The translations under genes were made by a program, and so were the position numbers. The notes under the pieces were generated by a model, which searched no databases, was not told the DNA's origin, and saw only the letters and a list, made by a program, of their open reading frames with translations. Below, piece by piece: positions 1 to 8,310 of a stretch of DNA of 46,062 nucleotides. The DNA lies in NCBI GenBank assembly GCA_945607565.1, contig CALYZD010000010.1, positions 1 through 46,062 of the forward strand, given 5' to 3'. The DNA is from an uncultured Bacteroidales bacterium. Lineage in GTDB: Bacteria; Bacteroidota; Bacteroidia; Bacteroidales; Marinilabiliaceae. The number at the start of each line of letters is the position of its first letter. Position 1 is the first letter of the stretch.

Positions 1-79
1 AAATATTCGCTAATTTAATTCAACCAACAAGTTGATGATGATTTCTTGTTCCATATACCTTTTTATAAATGATCCGTTT

Positions 80-874
80 TCAGAACCACCTCAGCCCGAG
101 TATCAGCATCCCCGCACACAGCCCCACCGACAGGCAGGCGGTCAGGAGTGCCGCATCCACAAGTCGGCTGAAGGCGCACAGATAGTGCCGGTCCATCATG
201 TCGCTGACGGCGTTGATGTAGGGCACGCCCGAGATGAGGTAGAGCACGCTTGTGCCGAGGGCGATCTCGGGCGTCGTGCCCCAGCCGAACACATGCCCGC
301 CGGCACTGATGGCGGCCGAGAAGAACGAAGCGCACAGAAAGGTCAGCCGCACGTCGCGTCCGGCCTCCAGCATCAGCTGCTTCAGCCGGTAGCCGGCGAG
401 CGTGGAGACGAACACGAGCAGCATGGCCACAGCGTCGCCGCCAAACAGCCGGCAAAAAGCGGGGTTGGCGAGGCTGGCCAGCGTCAGCACCTCCCATTTG
501 CCGGTGGGGCGGGTCCGGGTGATGAGCCCGAACAGCTCCCGGGCGGCGGGGTAATCCGCTTTGCCGTCGGCCACCTCCCAACTGAGGCGGCTCAGCCGGG
601 CATTGAGGTCAAAACTGATTCCGCGCCGCTGCACCTTGCGCACCGCCATGCGAGCATCCGCCGCGACGCCTCGCCAAACCGCCACCTGCACGTGCGAGGG
701 CATGATGGTGATGTCGCCCTGCATGCCGAACGCCGCAACCATCCGGTCCACGTTCTTTTCGATGCGGATGCAGGTGGCGCCGCAGCCCAGCAACCACGAG
801 GCATATTCCGCAAGGAACACGGCGGCCTGATGCGCGGTTGGCAGGGACGGCGAGGCTTCGTCATTACAAGTCAT
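80..874 (-). CDS. Threonine/serine exporter, ThrE N-domain type (DUF1212)
   Basis: Inner-membrane protein of the ThrE/YjjP family, which exports threonine and serine. About the first 115 residues are a soluble domain with the family's HASWLLGCGA-like entry (here YASWLLGCGAT) and an IMPSHVQVAV stretch. The rest is a series of hydrophobic segments, starting near residue 125. The length (264 aa) fits the split form, in which a second short membrane subunit (ThrE_2/DUF3815) completes the transporter. That partner is not visible in the 79 nt downstream, which are AT-rich and hold only a 14-codon frame. The ATG at 874 is chosen over the GTG one codon earlier because GGAGGA (881-886 on the opposite strand) sits just upstream. 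The upstream small ORF stops about a dozen bases before this start, so the two are probably one transcript. The family call is from sequence recognition. Confidence 0.85.
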   Translation of the reverse strand: MTCNDEASPSLPTAHQAAVFLAEYASWLLGCGATCIRIEKNVDRMVAAFGMQGDITIMPSHVQVAVWRGVAADARMAVRKVQRRGISFDLNARLSRLSWEVADGKADYPAARELFGLITRTRPTGKWEVLTLASLANPAFCRLFGGDAVAMLLVFVSTLAGYRLKQLMLEAGRDVRLTFLCASFFSAAISAGGHVFGWGTTPEIALGTSVLYLISGVPYINAVSDMMDRHYLCAFSRLVDAALLTACLSVGLCAGMLILGLRWF

Positions 875-887
875 CACTCATCCTCCA

Positions 888-1043
888 TCACGTCCCACGG
901 ACAATAAGACACTTCGCGCGGCAGACGCGTCCGCCCTTGGCGGAGGGGCGGCACTTCTCGCGCAACTTCCGGACGGCGTTCGACACAAATGCGCACAGTA
1001 GCACTCCCACTATCGCGCACCACACAATCATTGGCTGGCTCAT
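888..1043 (-). CDS. Small single-pass membrane protein, unknown
   Basis: A 51-aa ORF beginning MSQPMIVWCAIVGVLLC. One hydrophobic segment at about residues 5-20 is followed by a strongly basic tail (RKLREKCR...KGGRVCRAKC) with three cysteines, which predicts an N-out/C-in single-pass topology. A promoter-like element (TTTG, 19 nt, TACCTTGC) lies 33-63 nt upstream, and AAAGGT precedes the ATG. Its TGA lies immediately before the GGAGGA site of the exporter gene, an arrangement typical of co-transcribed genes. No family is recognised. It could be a fortuitous frame; codon composition resembles its neighbours, but 51 codons is too short to be decisive. Confidence 0.45.
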   Translation of the reverse strand: MSQPMIVWCAIVGVLLCAFVSNAVRKLREKCRPSAKGGRVCRAKCLIVRGT

Positions 1044-1075
1044 ACCTTTTGGTTTTTCTTGTTTTAATTGACGGG

Positions 1076-1106
1076 GCAAGGTATGGCCGGCCATCGAGGT
1101 TCCAAA
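1076..1106 (-). promoter_or_regulatory. Probable Bacteroidota sigma-ABfr promoter for the small ORF and exporter
   Basis: On the minus strand TTTG (1103-1106) and TACCTTGC (1076-1083) are separated by exactly 19 nt, matching the -33/-7 spacing of Bacteroidota promoters. The -7 box departs from TAnnTTTG at its last two positions. It lies 33 nt before the small ORF's ATG. Confidence 0.5.
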
Positions 1107-1191
1107 GGCATGTTTAAGGGATTTTCCGATATGTGCTATCGGCCCGGCGGATAGCCACGCAGGCAAAAAATCCTTGCAGACGGATCACAAC

Positions 1192-1237
1192 AAAAACGCC
1201 ACCCTGCCCCGAAAAAAAACGAGTGGGCAGGGTGGCG
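1192..1237 (-). terminator. Rho-independent terminator of asnB
   Basis: A perfect 13-bp stem, CGCCACCCTGCCC (1197-1209) with its complement (1225-1237), encloses a 15-nt loop. On the minus strand it is followed by TTTTTG. It lies 38 nt beyond the asnB stop codon. Confidence 0.9.
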
Positions 1238-1274
1238 CTTAAACTTTATTTGATTGTGTTGCAGATGCTTGGGG

Positions 1275-2855
1275 CTATTCGCCGCTCTTGCCGTAGTTGG
1301 GCAGGACGCGGGCGCTGGGGTCGTTGACATTGCAGTTGTCCCACTCTTTGTTGGGCATCCAGAAGTCTTTGATGGTCTCGGCGCGGCCTGGGAAGTGCTC
1401 TTCGAAAATCTCGCGATAGAGCAGCGACTCTTTCGAGATGGGCGGCACGTGGGTGTATTTCTTGCGTTTTTCTTCGAACTCGGCGTCGGTATACATCTCC
1501 TCGGCATAGCGCTTCAGGTAGTCGACCGAGCTGTGGCCCACGGCGTCGGAGAAGGCGGCCTTTTCGCGGTAGAGAATCTCGCGGGGCAGATAGTCGCCCT
1601 CGAAGCTCTTGCGCAGCAGGTATTTGCCCATGCCGGTGCGGTTCATCTTCATTTCGGGCACGATGGCCATGACGTATTTGACAAAGTCGATGTCGCCAAA
1701 GGGGACGCGCGCTTCGAGCCCGTTGGCCGAGATGCAGCGGTCGGCGCGAAGGACGTCGTACATGTAGAGCTCGCGGATGCGCTTGGCGGCTTCGTCCTGG
1801 AAGGCTTGTGCCGATGGAGCAAAGTCGGTGTATTTGTAGCCGAAAAGTTCGTCGCTGATCTCGCCCGTCATCAGCACCTTGACATCGCTATGCTCGCTGA
1901 TGTATTTGCAAATCAGATACATGCCCATCGACGCGCGGATGGTGGTGATGTCGAACGTCTCGATGAGATAAATCAGGTGGTGGAGCGAGTTGAAGATGTC
2001 CTGACGGCTGAAGAGCACTTCGGTGTGGCGGCAGCCGAGATAGTCGGCCACGATGCGGGCGTATTTGGTGTCGATGGGGTCGTCTTCGATGCCGATGGCG
2101 AACGTCTGGATGGGCCGCTTGATGATTTTGGCGGCGATGGCGCACACGAGGCTCGAATCAAGGCCGCCGCTGAGCAGGAAGCCCACGGGCACGTCGCTCT
2201 GGAGGCGCTTGGCCACGGCGTCGGTCAGCAGCTTGTTTATCATCTTGCAGGCCTGGGCCTCGGCCACGTCGATGGGCTTGTCGACGTGGGCAATGTCGAT
2301 GTAGGGACGGATGTCGTGGCCGTCGTAATAGTGGCCGGGCGGGAATGGCATGACGGTGGTGCAGAGCTTGTGGAGCGCCTTCATCTCGGAGGCGAAGGCT
2401 ATCTGGCCGTCGGGCGTGTAGCCGTAGAACATTCCGCGGATGCCGATGGGGTCGCGGGCGGCAAGATACTTGTCGGTACGGGCGTCGTAGATGACGAGAG
2501 CGAACTCGCCGTCGAGCGAGCGGGCGGCCTCTTCGATGCCCTTGTCGAGATAGAGCGGGATGATGGATTCGCAGTCGCTGCCCGACTTGAAGGGGAAGTC
2601 GGCGTACTGCTGTCGGAGCTGCGGGTTGTTGTAGATCTCGCCGTTGCAGGTCAGATAGACGTCGCCGTAGGTCAGCGGCTGGTTGCCGGCGGCCGACACG
2701 TCCATGATGCTGAGGCGGTGGAAGGCCATCCAGCCTCGGCCCAGCGAGACGCAGCAGCTGTTGTCGGGTCCGCGATGTTTGATTTTATATGTTTCATGAG
2801 CAAATCGGAGCGTGGTTTTCGGATCGCTACCGGTGTAAACAGTAAATCCACACAT
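1275..2855 (-). CDS. asnB: Asparagine synthase B (glutamine-hydrolysing)
   Basis: Makes asparagine from aspartate, glutamine and ATP in the cytoplasm. The protein begins MCGF, so Cys2 is available as the N-terminal nucleophile of the class II glutamine amidotransferase domain (about residues 2-190; KHRGPD and CNGEIYN motifs are present). The C-terminal synthetase domain carries the pyrophosphate loop SGGLDSS at about 229-235 and the RADRCISANGLEARVPF segment typical of AsnB. At 526 aa it is slightly shorter than the 554-aa E. coli enzyme but looks complete. It stands alone, with its own promoter upstream and a strong terminator downstream, and is divergent from nfnAB, another glutamate/redox-linked operon. 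Confidence 0.97.
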   Translation of the reverse strand: MCGFTVYTGSDPKTTLRFAHETYKIKHRGPDNSCCVSLGRGWMAFHRLSIMDVSAAGNQPLTYGDVYLTCNGEIYNNPQLRQQYADFPFKSGSDCESIIPLYLDKGIEEAARSLDGEFALVIYDARTDKYLAARDPIGIRGMFYGYTPDGQIAFASEMKALHKLCTTVMPFPPGHYYDGHDIRPYIDIAHVDKPIDVAEAQACKMINKLLTDAVAKRLQSDVPVGFLLSGGLDSSLVCAIAAKIIKRPIQTFAIGIEDDPIDTKYARIVADYLGCRHTEVLFSRQDIFNSLHHLIYLIETFDITTIRASMGMYLICKYISEHSDVKVLMTGEISDELFGYKYTDFAPSAQAFQDEAAKRIRELYMYDVLRADRCISANGLEARVPFGDIDFVKYVMAIVPEMKMNRTGMGKYLLRKSFEGDYLPREILYREKAAFSDAVGHSSVDYLKRYAEEMYTDAEFEEKRKKYTHVPPISKESLLYREIFEEHFPGRAETIKDFWMPNKEWDNCNVNDPSARVLPNYGKSGE

Positions 2856-2896
2856 ATTATGTCGGTTTTTGTTATTATTTATTTGTTATTATGCCG

Positions 2897-2925
2897 CAAA
2901 AGTAATTATTCGAAATAAAAAACAA
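2897..2925 (-). promoter_or_regulatory. asnB promoter (-7 TACTTTTG)
   Basis: Minus-strand TACTTTTG (2897-2904) matches TAnnTTTG exactly. TTG (2923-2925) lies 18 nt further upstream, close to the usual -33 spacing. The predicted leader is roughly 35 nt. Confidence 0.65.
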
Positions 2926-3295
2926 GAAAATGATTACAAATAATAAGTTGCATTTTTATACATTGATGCATATTCTTCATTTTCGGGTTTTGCCTGTTTC
3001 AGGCCAGCACCCCATCGCCGGCAGGGTATGTCGGCACAATAACACATCGCAATCGACACACCACCCCATCGACACAGACACCATGCGGCCGCAAAGCGCG
3101 CATCTTTTCCAGACCACCCCCCCGATACGAGATTTTTTCGCCACGGCACTATTTATAAGAAGTATAAATAATGGCCGAACGCTCAGTGATGAACTATTTT
3201 TTTGCAATTTTGTGCGATTTTTTGGTTGAGTGTTAATAAATAAACATTCATTTATACAAAAGGAAACAAAAGAAGAATAGCTTAATAGACTGAAA
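2926..3295. other. Divergent intergenic region between asnB and nfnA
   Basis: About 370 nt, more AT-rich than the flanking genes. Short frames here have neither a plausible start nor coding-like composition. The last 120 nt before nfnA contain T-rich tracts (TATTTTTTTG near 3196, TTTTTTGG near 3219) that could hold its promoter, but no exact TAnnTTTG match is seen. No hairpin of note. Confidence 0.5.
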
Positions 3296-4132
3296 ATGAA
3301 CTTAATTGTTAGCAAAGAGTACTTTTCCGAAAATGTGGTGAAGCTCGAAATCGAGGCACCACGCATCGCGAAAGCGCGCCGCGCGGGTCACTTTGTGATA
3401 GTGCGCGTAGGCGAAAATGGCGAACGCATTCCGCTGACCATAGCGGGTTCGGACACGAGCCGCGGGACGATAACGCTGGTGGTTCAGCGCATGGGCGTGT
3501 CGTCGCGCAAACTGACCGACCTGAACGTGGGCGACAGCGTGACCGACGTGGTGGGCCCGCTGGGTCAGGCCACCAAGATAGAAAAGGTGGGCACCGTGCT
3601 GTGCTGCGGCGGCGGCGTGGGCGTGGCTCCGCTGCTGCCCATCATCGAGGCGCACAAGGCTGCGGGCAACCGCGTGGTGAGCGTGATAGCCGGCCGCACC
3701 AAGGACCTCGTGATTCTCGAAGAGCAGGTGCGCCGCTCGTCGGACGAACTGATAATAATGACCGACGACGGCTCGTATGGCCAGAAAGGCCTGATAACCG
3801 AGGGCATGGAGCAGGCCATTGCCAAAGAGAAGATTGACGAAGCCGTCATCATCGGCCCCGCAATCATGATGAAATTCGCGGCGCAGACCACCCGCAAGCA
3901 CAACATCCCGTCAATCGTGAGCCTGAACACCATCATGGTCGACGGCACGGGCATGTGCGGCGCCTGCCGCGTGACGGTGGGCGGCAAGACCAAGTTCGTC
4001 TGCGTGGACGGCCCCGAATTCGACGCCCACGAGGTGGACTTTGACCAGATGATGATGCGCCTGTCGGGCTACAAGGCCGAAGAGCAGGCTGCGTTGAAAG
4101 ATTTTTCGGAACAGCAACAGAAGAACAACTAA
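3296..4132 (+). CDS. nfnA: NfnA-type FAD/[2Fe-2S] ferredoxin:NADP oxidoreductase small subunit
   Basis: Small subunit of an NADH-dependent reduced ferredoxin:NADP+ oxidoreductase (NfnAB/NfnSL), often annotated as sulfide/dihydroorotate dehydrogenase-like FAD/NAD-binding protein. The N-terminal ferredoxin-reductase-like FAD domain has the RIPLTIAG motif (about residues 44-51). The NAD-binding domain starts with CCGGGVGVAPLLP (about 103-115). A C-terminal cysteine cluster, GMCGACRVTV with FVCVDG, ligates the iron-sulfur centre. The length (278 aa) is usual. Ten bases separate it from nfnB, so they form an operon ended by the terminator at 5644-5696. In Bacteroidales this complex is thought to balance NADH, NADPH and ferredoxin; glutamate synthase activity for the pair is a common but less certain annotation. 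Confidence 0.92.
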   Translation: MNLIVSKEYFSENVVKLEIEAPRIAKARRAGHFVIVRVGENGERIPLTIAGSDTSRGTITLVVQRMGVSSRKLTDLNVGDSVTDVVGPLGQATKIEKVGTVLCCGGGVGVAPLLPIIEAHKAAGNRVVSVIAGRTKDLVILEEQVRRSSDELIIMTDDGSYGQKGLITEGMEQAIAKEKIDEAVIIGPAIMMKFAAQTTRKHNIPSIVSLNTIMVDGTGMCGACRVTVGGKTKFVCVDGPEFDAHEVDFDQMMMRLSGYKAEEQAALKDFSEQQQKNN

Positions 4133-4141
4133 CTGAAGATT

Positions 4142-5617
4142 ATGGCTATTGACGAATCAAAAATAAAGGCAGAGCGCGAATTGCCTTGGCGTGTCGAAAC
4201 GCGCAACAGCATGAAACCCAAAGACAGAATGGCGATTGAGCGCGTCAGAATGCGCGAGGCCGACCCCGCCGAACGCAGCCGCACCTACGAGGAGGTCAAC
4301 CGGGGCCTGACGCTCGAAGAGGCCGTGCAGGAGTCGCACCGCTGCCTCGACTGCCCGCAGCCGCTGTGCATGACCGGCTGCCCGGTCGAAATCAACATCC
4401 CGAAATTCATCAAGAACATCGAGCGCGGCGAAATACTCGAGGCCGCACGCACGCTGAAAGAGACCAGCACCCTGCCGGCCGTGTGCGGCCGCGTGTGCCC
4501 GCAGGAAAAGCAGTGCGAGTCGAAATGCATCTACCACAAGCAGAACAAGCCCGCCGTGGCCATCGGCTACCTCGAACGGTTTGCCGCCGACTACGAGCGC
4601 GAATCGGGCAATCTGTCGGTGCCCGAGACGGCCGCACCCAACGGCATCAAGGTGGCCGCCATCGGCTCGGGCCCTGCCGGCCTGACCTTTGCCGGCGAGA
4701 TGGCCAAGAAGGGCTACGACGTGACGGTGTTCGAAGCGCTCCACGAAATAGGCGGCGTGCTCAAATACGGCATTCCCGAATTCCGCCTGCCCAACAGCAT
4801 CGTCGACGTCGAGATAGAATCGCTGCGCAAGATGGGCGTCAAGTTCGAGGCCGACTTCATCGTGGGCAAGACGGCCACCATGGACGACCTGCGCGCCGAG
4901 GGCTTCAAGGCCTTCTTCGTGTGCTCGGGCGCCGGCCTGCCCCGCTTCATGAACATCCCGGGCGAGAACTACCTCGGCATCATGAGCTCTAACGAATATC
5001 TGACCCGCGTCAACCTGATGCACGCGGCCGACAAGCGCTACGACACGCCCGTCTTCTTCGGCAAGAACGTGGCCGTGATAGGCGGCGGCAACACGGCCAT
5101 GGACAGCGTCCGCACGGCCAAGCGCCTTGGTGCCGAGCGCGCCATGATAATCTATCGCCGCTCGATCGAAGAGATGCCGGCACGCCTCGAAGAGATTCAC
5201 CACGCTCAGGAAGAGGGCGTCGAGTTCATCATGCTGAGCAATCCGGTAGAATACACGGCCGACGAGAAGGGCCGCGTGAACGGCGTCAACGTGCAGAAAA
5301 TGAGACTAGGCGAGCCTGACGAACGCGGACGCCGCAGCCCGGTGCCCATCGAGGGCGCCATTGAGCACATCGACATCGACCTTGCCGTGGTGAGCGTCGG
5401 CGTGTCGCCCAACCCGCTGATACACAATTCGCACCCCGAACTCGAAGAGACCGCCAAGGGCACGCTTGCCGTCAACGACGAGACCCTGCAGACCACCTGC
5501 AGCGACGTGTTTGCCGGCGGCGACATCGTGCGCGGCGGCGCTACCGTGATTCTTGCCATGGGCGACGGCCGCAAGGCTGCCGCGCAGATGGACAGCTATC
5601 TGCAGAGCAAGGCATAA
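4142..5617 (+). CDS. nfnB: NfnB / GltD-like NADPH-binding flavoprotein large subunit
   Basis: Large subunit partner of NfnA, of the glutamate synthase small-chain (GltD) family; databases often call it NADPH-dependent glutamate synthase. The N-terminal part carries two [4Fe-4S] cysteine sets (CLDCPQPLCMTGCP and CGRVCPQEKQCESKC). The FAD-binding GSGPAGL motif follows at about residue 175, and the NADP-binding VIGGGNTAMD at about 316-325. The C-terminal FAGGDIVRGGATVILAMGDG closes the second FAD-contact region. At 491 aa it is complete. No large glutamate synthase subunit (GltB) is in the window, which favours the Nfn role over a true glutamate synthase. Confidence 0.92.
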   Translation: MAIDESKIKAERELPWRVETRNSMKPKDRMAIERVRMREADPAERSRTYEEVNRGLTLEEAVQESHRCLDCPQPLCMTGCPVEINIPKFIKNIERGEILEAARTLKETSTLPAVCGRVCPQEKQCESKCIYHKQNKPAVAIGYLERFAADYERESGNLSVPETAAPNGIKVAAIGSGPAGLTFAGEMAKKGYDVTVFEALHEIGGVLKYGIPEFRLPNSIVDVEIESLRKMGVKFEADFIVGKTATMDDLRAEGFKAFFVCSGAGLPRFMNIPGENYLGIMSSNEYLTRVNLMHAADKRYDTPVFFGKNVAVIGGGNTAMDSVRTAKRLGAERAMIIYRRSIEEMPARLEEIHHAQEEGVEFIMLSNPVEYTADEKGRVNGVNVQKMRLGEPDERGRRSPVPIEGAIEHIDIDLAVVSVGVSPNPLIHNSHPELEETAKGTLAVNDETLQTTCSDVFAGGDIVRGGATVILAMGDGRKAAAQMDSYLQSKA

Positions 5618-5643
5618 GAGAACAGCAAAAACACGAATAGACC

Positions 5644-5696
5644 GAGCCGCTTCCGGAAGAGAGTCATCTCGACCCGGAAGCGGCTCACTTTTTTTT
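5644..5696 (+). terminator. Rho-independent terminator of nfnAB
   Basis: A perfect 13-bp stem, GAGCCGCTTCCGG (5644-5656) with its complement (5674-5686), encloses a 17-nt loop that itself has a GAG/CTC pairing. AC and eight T follow. It lies 26 nt after the nfnB stop and 17 nt before the end of the convergent gene. Confidence 0.95.
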
Positions 5697-5713
5697 CACC
5701 CGCCCGCGCGGCG

Positions 5714-8224
5714 CTAAAGTTTGACGTTGAACTGGGCTCTGAGCCCGAAGGTGGGCGCGCCCGTCGAGGTGGCGTTGGTCACGCGCCAGACGGCGTCGAG
5801 CCTGAAGAAACGGAAGATGTTGTCGAAGCCGGCGTTGAGCTCAAGGTAGCCGCCGTCGAGCCCCCTGAGCGTCGCGGGCATGTCGAGCATCGCCCTGTGC
5901 CTGTCGGACAGCGAGCCGAGCATCGCCTTGAAGCCCACCACCTCGCGCAGACCAAGGCGGTTGGCGCGCGGAAAGAGGTGGAGCAGGCGGCCGTTGAGGA
6001 AATAGTCGACGTAGGCGTAGACGTATTTGTCGTGGACAAACTCGAGATAGTCGAGCATGTTGAAGTCGTAGCGATAGAAGCCGTAGGTCTTGTTGCCGCG
6101 CGGCAGTTCGAGCTGCGTGTAGGGCAGCCGGCCGAAAATCATGCCGCCCTCCACGGCATAGTCGAGCTCGGTCTGGCCCAGGAAGACGCGGTGCTTGACC
6201 GTGGTGTGGAAGCGCGCGTAGAGGTTGCTTTTGCTGCCGGCCTGGGTGTGTCCGCCGGCCAGAGTGAAGTGCAGGATGGGATAGTCGGTCGACATGTACA
6301 TTCGCATCGTCCCGTCCTCGATGTATTTCTCCTTGAAACTCAGACGCGTGTCAATCAGCAGTTCCTGCTGCTCGACGCGGCCTATGCCGGCGCCGCCCTG
6401 CGCGAACGGATAGAACGGCGGCGAATACTGCCAGCGGGCCGACGCGCCGAAGCGTGTGCTGAAGCCGTCGAACCACTCGTGGGCGTAGTCGAGCGAGAGC
6501 TTGCGCTCATACATCAGCTCGTCGACCTCGTCGCGCTGGAAAAGCATCGATATGATGTTGCTCTCCGACGTGGTTATCATGTTCTCGTAGAGATAGAGGA
6601 TGTTCTCGTTCTCACCTATCTTGACAAGGCGGTCGTAGTACGAGAGCTTGAGCACTCGCCTGAAAGGGTTGTCGAACCGATAGCCGGCCTCGCCCTGCAG
6701 GGTGCCGCGCCCGTTCCTGGTGCCGATGCCCACCACGCCCATCAGGTTCCAGCGCTCGCTTATTTCGCTGCTGGTGCGCGCGCCGATGCCGAGGTGCACG
6801 CCCTCGACCTTGTTGGTGTTGAAGAGCTGCATCATGGGGCCCAGCTCGAATCGGCCCATGTCCCAGAATCCGGTGATGCCCATCTTGGCCGCCGTGTTGA
6901 AGGCGCGGACGGTCCCGACATTGTTGAGAGAATCTATCGAAAGCGTCGACTTGAGGTCTTCGGCCGACAGCTGCTCGTGCCGGCGGCTGTTCCAGAAGGC
7001 CGTGTCCTGCGTGGCATAGCCGGCCACCTTAACTGTCTCGAAGGTCAGCGCCTTGGAACTGAGTTCGATAGGCTCGGGCGGGTCTATCTCCACCTTGCTG
7101 CTCGAATTGTGCATCCGGCAATATATCTCAAGGCGTTTCTTGTCCGAATTGATTGGCATGTAGTCGATGTGCGCTTCGAGAGTGTTGGTGCCGTAGAAGA
7201 CCGCCGTGTCGGCCACAAGCTGATAGGTGCTGTTGATGTGCAGCTGCTTGACGAAGTTGATGTTGGTGTATTTCGGCATTGCCGCGTCGATGTCGAGCAG
7301 GGCGAAGCGCTTGTTGTCGATGCGCATATTGCCCTCAAAGGCAAGGTCGCCCTCGTTGCGCGGCTTGAACTTGACGGTGTAGATTTTGGTGCTGTCGGCC
7401 GTCAGGACGCTGTCGGTGATGTAGAACTTATAGTAGGACAGCGCATTGTCGGCTATCGGGCTGACGAAGCCGACGGTCAGGATGCGCACCACGTTGTCGT
7501 AAAACGAAATCTGCATGTCGAGCGCCGACGAGAATCCGCCTATTTCGTACTGCTTGAAGACGTCGAGCCCCAGCGTCTTGTCGGCTATCACGGTCGACTT
7601 GCGCTTCTCGGGCTGCTTCTGCAACTGGTTGAACGACAGCTGTTCCGAAAAATATACGGTCAGAAAGCGGTTGCTGTCGCTGTCGGCGCGCATCAGATTC
7701 GAGGCGCCGCGCAGAAGCCACGAGTTCATGGCGCGGTCGCTGATGTTGTTGAGCGAATATTCCCACTTGCTGTACTTTTCGAACTGCACCTTGTTGTGAC
7801 GCTCCGGGTCGTTGCCGCGCTTGTGGGCTATCACGTTGCGGATGAGGCGGCGCGGCGCGTCGTCGGGCCTGACCTTTATCTCGTCGAGCGCCACGTTGAG
7901 CGGCACCAGAGCCACCACCAGCGTGTCGGCCCCGAAAGCCCCCAAGGGGAGCGTCCGCTCGCGGTAGCCGAGGTCCTTGAACGTTACGCTGTCGGTGCCG
8001 GCCGCTATCCGAAGCCGGAAAATCCCGTCGAAATCGGTGACCGTGCCGTTCATGCTGCTGCGCACAAACACGTTGGCAAACGGCACCGGCTCCGACGTCT
8101 CGCTGTCGACGACCTTGCCCACCAGCGTGCGCTGCGGCTTCTGCGCCAGGCCGACGGCGGGCAGCAGGACGGCCAGCAACGTCAGCAATGCCAAAGAACG
8201 GCTCTTGAACTTTTCCTTCGTCAT
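5714..8224 (-). CDS. DUF5686 family outer-membrane protein with CarboxypepD_reg-like domain
   Basis: Large envelope protein of unknown function, typical of Bacteroidota. A signal peptide (LALLTLLAVLLPAVGLAQ) precedes a carboxypeptidase-regulatory-like beta-sandwich at about residues 30-110 (LVGKVVDSETSEPVPFANVFV, GTVTDFDGIF). A DUF5686 region follows. The C-terminal half is rich in alternating aromatic/polar strands and ends in FGLRAQFNVKL, as expected for a barrel inserted by BamA. The ATG at 8224 (836 aa) is preferred over an in-frame TTG six codons earlier, because that TTG overlaps the -7 promoter element. The N-terminal domain resembles that of SusC/TonB-dependent receptors, but no plug domain is present. 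It stands between convergent nfnAB and same-strand queF. Confidence 0.85.
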   Translation of the reverse strand: MTKEKFKSRSLALLTLLAVLLPAVGLAQKPQRTLVGKVVDSETSEPVPFANVFVRSSMNGTVTDFDGIFRLRIAAGTDSVTFKDLGYRERTLPLGAFGADTLVVALVPLNVALDEIKVRPDDAPRRLIRNVIAHKRGNDPERHNKVQFEKYSKWEYSLNNISDRAMNSWLLRGASNLMRADSDSNRFLTVYFSEQLSFNQLQKQPEKRKSTVIADKTLGLDVFKQYEIGGFSSALDMQISFYDNVVRILTVGFVSPIADNALSYYKFYITDSVLTADSTKIYTVKFKPRNEGDLAFEGNMRIDNKRFALLDIDAAMPKYTNINFVKQLHINSTYQLVADTAVFYGTNTLEAHIDYMPINSDKKRLEIYCRMHNSSSKVEIDPPEPIELSSKALTFETVKVAGYATQDTAFWNSRRHEQLSAEDLKSTLSIDSLNNVGTVRAFNTAAKMGITGFWDMGRFELGPMMQLFNTNKVEGVHLGIGARTSSEISERWNLMGVVGIGTRNGRGTLQGEAGYRFDNPFRRVLKLSYYDRLVKIGENENILYLYENMITTSESNIISMLFQRDEVDELMYERKLSLDYAHEWFDGFSTRFGASARWQYSPPFYPFAQGGAGIGRVEQQELLIDTRLSFKEKYIEDGTMRMYMSTDYPILHFTLAGGHTQAGSKSNLYARFHTTVKHRVFLGQTELDYAVEGGMIFGRLPYTQLELPRGNKTYGFYRYDFNMLDYLEFVHDKYVYAYVDYFLNGRLLHLFPRANRLGLREVVGFKAMLGSLSDRHRAMLDMPATLRGLDGGYLELNAGFDNIFRFFRLDAVWRVTNATSTGAPTFGLRAQFNVKL

Positions 8225-8239
8225 CTTTCTAAAATCGCG

Positions 8240-8247
8240 CAAAGATA
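8240..8247 (-). promoter_or_regulatory. -7 promoter element (TATCTTTG) of the DUF5686 gene
   Basis: Exact match to TAnnTTTG on the minus strand, 15 nt before the ATG at 8224. The implied 5' leader is only about 10 nt. A TTG triplet about 22 nt upstream is a weak -33 candidate. Confidence 0.55.
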
Positions 8248-8310
8248 ACTGCCGCCGGCATTAGCCATGCAACTACGTGTTTAAACATCATTAAATAATG
8301 TATGAATTGT

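Noticed and set aside
1254-2918. 554-codon plus-strand frame over asnB
   Set aside because: Antisense to a clear asparagine synthase; no motif, no start context.
4142-5617. Annotating nfnB plainly as glutamate synthase small subunit
   Set aside because: No GltB large subunit nearby and it is paired with an NfnA-type subunit, which favours the transhydrogenase-like complex.
5897-8248. 783-codon plus-strand frame over the DUF5686 gene
   Set aside because: Shadow of the real gene; sequence is a biased Val/Glu/His mixture with no signal peptide or domain.
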